Source: Acarospora socialis
Taxonomy: Eukaryota > Ascomycota > Lecanoromycetes > Acarosporales > Acarosporaceae
Assembly: GCA_025617375.2 (NCBI GenBank)
Contig: JAMYGW020000003.1
Coordinates: forward strand, 2,666,001 to 2,730,000
Direction of reading: 5' to 3'
Length of the DNA: 64,000 nt
In this document: positions 61,821 through 64,000 of the stretch, one piece after another
Layout of the letters: every line of letters begins with the position of its first letter
How positions within the stretch are numbered: the stretch's first letter is position 1
Translations under genes and position numbers: made by a program
The notes under the pieces: generated by a model
Seen by the model: the letters and a program-made list of their open reading frames with translations, nothing else
Database searches by the model: none
What the model was told of the DNA's origin: nothing

Positions 61821-64000
61821 ATGAATATAATCACTTTCTTCAATTCTAACAAATGCACTCAACTCAGAGTATGTTCTTTGAATCTCTGTGATGAAGCAAG
61901 AATTTTAAGAGTGATGAAAGATAACTATATAAAGTTAAGACACAGTTACAAAAGTCAAAAAGCATGTTTCAATATTGTAAAACAGTTCAAGTCACTCAGC
62001 AGAAGTCTGAAAGTCTTTTGCTAAAGTAGTCAGCAAATGTGATGAAAGATTTGATGTGATGTGTGTTAAATGTCATAATATCATGAATTATTCAACATCA
62101 GATAATGATGAAACAACAATCATAAAATGTTATCTGAAGAGCAACAGTTATCAAAATGCAAGAAAATCATCAGAAAAACAGATTTCAATCTTTGCAGCAC
62201 TGAATATTACTGTATGCTATGTTTTTCAATTATAATGTTTTAATATAACACTCACATCTGTGCAGACAGCTCAAAAAATCATTGTTAAATCACTTAACTT
62301 TACTTCTGAAGTCTTTGATCAGCAGATTTTTCAGTTCATTATAGTACTTAATCTGTTCTTTTGTGCTGTTGAGCATCTAAAGTTTTGAAAGCTCATTTAA
62401 ATATGTTGTGCTGAAATTAAGATTTCAGATTGAACAAAAGTTACATAACTTTTTAAACATCATGTTGTCAAAATTTAAAAAGAAATTCTTGCAGCACTTG
62501 AGTCACAGACTAAAGTCTTTATTGTACTTGATGAATGAATCAGTTTTAATCATCTTGCATTTTTAAACATCACTGCATACTTCATTGATACTGAGTAAAA
62601 ATACAAAGAGATTCTTTTAGTGTTCAGAGAATTAAAGAATCAATATAGTGATGAAAATTTAGCTGAATATGTTCTTAAGATGTTGAAGAAGTGAAATTTG
62701 ACACATCAGTTGTTAGTGATTACAGCAGACAATGCTTTCAACAATTATACTTTAAGACATCATCTCATTCAACTTTTGAGTACAAAGAATATAATTTGAA
62801 GTGATGAAACTGAAATCATGAATTGTATGATGCATGTTATTCAGTTTGTAGTTAATCAGCTATTTACATATTTGAAAGCTGATGTCAAAAATGATCACTT
62901 TACAACTACATTTGATGACAGTGAGCTACAAAAGTTCACATTTGAAAAGAACTACTTCTTTAATATTATACTGAAAAAGATCAGTAAATCTTTTGTAATA
63001 CTTCATTATAATGTTTTATTTCAGTTCATCATTATGTTAACAACATATTGATGAAGATTTATATACTTTCTATTGCAATCATAACATCATTACAGTAACT
63101 TAAACTGTTCAAAGAATTGCAGAAGACAAATTCTTGAGATATGATTGAGAATGTGAAAACTCAGTGAAACTCATTCTATGATATACTGAACAAAACATAT
63201 AAATTATGAACTGAACTCTCTCAGTAAATAAAGTATCTGACTAGAACAATAAACAGAATAAAGTTTCTCAAATATAATACAAGAGAGTGACAGCATATCA
63301 AGTACATACTGCATTTTTTAAAACACTTCAAAAACTGAACAGAAATCATAAGTGTTATCAGTAAATTAATAATTCACAAGCTGTAATTCACATACAACAA
63401 TCTGTTTAATCATCTCAAAAATTAGAACAAAGTAATTGAGAAGTTTAAATTATTCTTCAATTCTGAGTTGCTGAATGCTATTGATGCATGTAAAAAAAAC
63501 TGACTCAATACTATGAAAAGACAGAAGTCAATCATGAATTGTTCTGTAATCTTAAAACAATATTGAATTTATGTAACAAGCTTGACATGTATAATGTAGA
63601 CATTCTTCAATCTTCAATTCAAACAATATATCAAGACTGACATGATTTGATACAGAAAGATGACTGAGAAAATTTATGTGTAATTTCTTAACTTAAGTTT
63701 TGAAAATACTACAGCATCAATTATCAGCATCTGAAAAATGAATTATTAGATTAAGTTTTGATCATATTTGATCTCAAAGAGAAGAAGACAATAACTATGA
63801 TGAGTTGCATGAAGAATATAAAAAAATATCAAGATACATCTGTGAAGAAAGAACTTGCAGATTATTTGCAAAAATCTTCAGTATTTGATGTGAATATTTC
63901 AATTCTCAAGTTCTGAAAGTTGATGAAGAAGTTAAAATTAGTAATGATTCAATTTGCAAAGAATATATTTGTGATTTCTGCAGTAGATGTTGATGTTGAA
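61821..64000 (+). pseudogene. hAT-superfamily transposase, decayed, runs past the right edge
   Basis: Cut-and-paste transposase of a DNA transposon. Domains in order: a BED-type zinc-finger region at about 62,047-62,190 (CVKC at 62,062-62,073, then a TTIIKCYLKS region where the expected His appears as Tyr, as C-to-T change would give), and a 54-base intron at 62,212-62,265. The RNase H-like core follows, with LDE at about 62,527-62,535, NHLAFLNITAYFIDTE, an EILLVFRELKNQYSDENLAEYVL block and the TADNAFNN block at about 62,715-62,745. After it comes a NCMMHVIQFVVNQL helix region, and the C-terminal hATC dimerisation region starts at about 63,840 (KELADYLQKSSVFDVN) and continues to the window end. 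Several stops are TGA where Trp is expected, for example at 62,536-62,538. The start at 61,821 is a choice: an ATG open towards the zinc finger. The gene is inactive as read. Confidence 0.87.
62212..62265 (+). other. Intron in the hAT transposase gene
   Basis: GTATGC...CTGTGCAG, 54 bases, with a CTCAC branch-type sequence shortly before the acceptor. Flanking exons join in phase between FAALNIT and TAQKIIVKS, which matches the continuous protein pattern expected after the BED finger. Confidence 0.7.

Noticed and set aside
1-64000. tRNA, rRNA or other structured RNA genes
   Set aside because: I saw no cloverleaf, rRNA core or other RNA signature on either strand. The initiator-tRNA-like bases at 13,762-13,771 are a primer-binding site, not a gene.

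Overview
The window looks like a filamentous ascomycete chromosome. At the left edge is ordinary fungal gene DNA: the 3' end of a eukaryotic-type arginyl-tRNA synthetase gene with a 54-base GT-AG intron. From about 1,920 to the right edge the sequence becomes one very AT-rich block of repeats. In it CpG is almost absent by eye, GG and CC are rare, and repeat copies differ almost only by C/T and G/A changes. This is the picture of a heterochromatic island shaped by repeat-induced point mutation (RIP) or a similar process. I see no intact host gene after base 764.

Layout. 1-764 arginyl-tRNA synthetase; 765-1,920 GC-normal intergenic DNA; 1,920-2,486 transition. 2,487-37,811 is a nest. Its frame is two Ty1/copia copies arranged head to head around one shared LTR (13,786-13,999). 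Three Ty3/gypsy chromoviruses sit in that frame: D at 7,288-13,321 (minus), A at 16,681-22,858 (plus) and B at 23,201-35,464 (plus). A fourth, C at 27,946-33,983 (plus), lies inside B. Every one of the four is bounded by 5-bp target duplications that I could read (TTACT, AGTTC, CAGTG, CAAT[A/G]). A miniature LTR element (TRIM) follows at 38,085-38,578. A fifth chromovirus E (41,012-52,828, minus) holds a 391-bp hAT-type MITE, a second TRIM and a nearly complete Tad1-like LINE (44,991-49,821). Right of it are decayed unclassified DNA, a solo LTR (55,447-55,790), a foldback-like structure of inverted 13-bp minisatellite arrays (57,900-60,095) and a hAT transposase gene that runs off the right edge.

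Order of events: the copia pair is oldest, then A, B and D, then C. C also keeps the only CpGs that I noticed in the AT-rich block. E came before its three passengers.

The most interesting signals are shared by the chromoviruses. All five copies, from three LTR families, carry an antisense reading frame between the chromodomain and the 3' LTR. It has paired cysteines, then a coiled coil, then an acidic tail. Their LTRs share a TATA block, a hairpin whose two arms have changed together between families, and a short R-region sequence complementary to the bases just after the LTR, as expected for Tf1-style self-priming. The copia head-to-head pair and the foldback-like minisatellite are the other structural oddities. 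All LTR elements here are fossils with many breaks.
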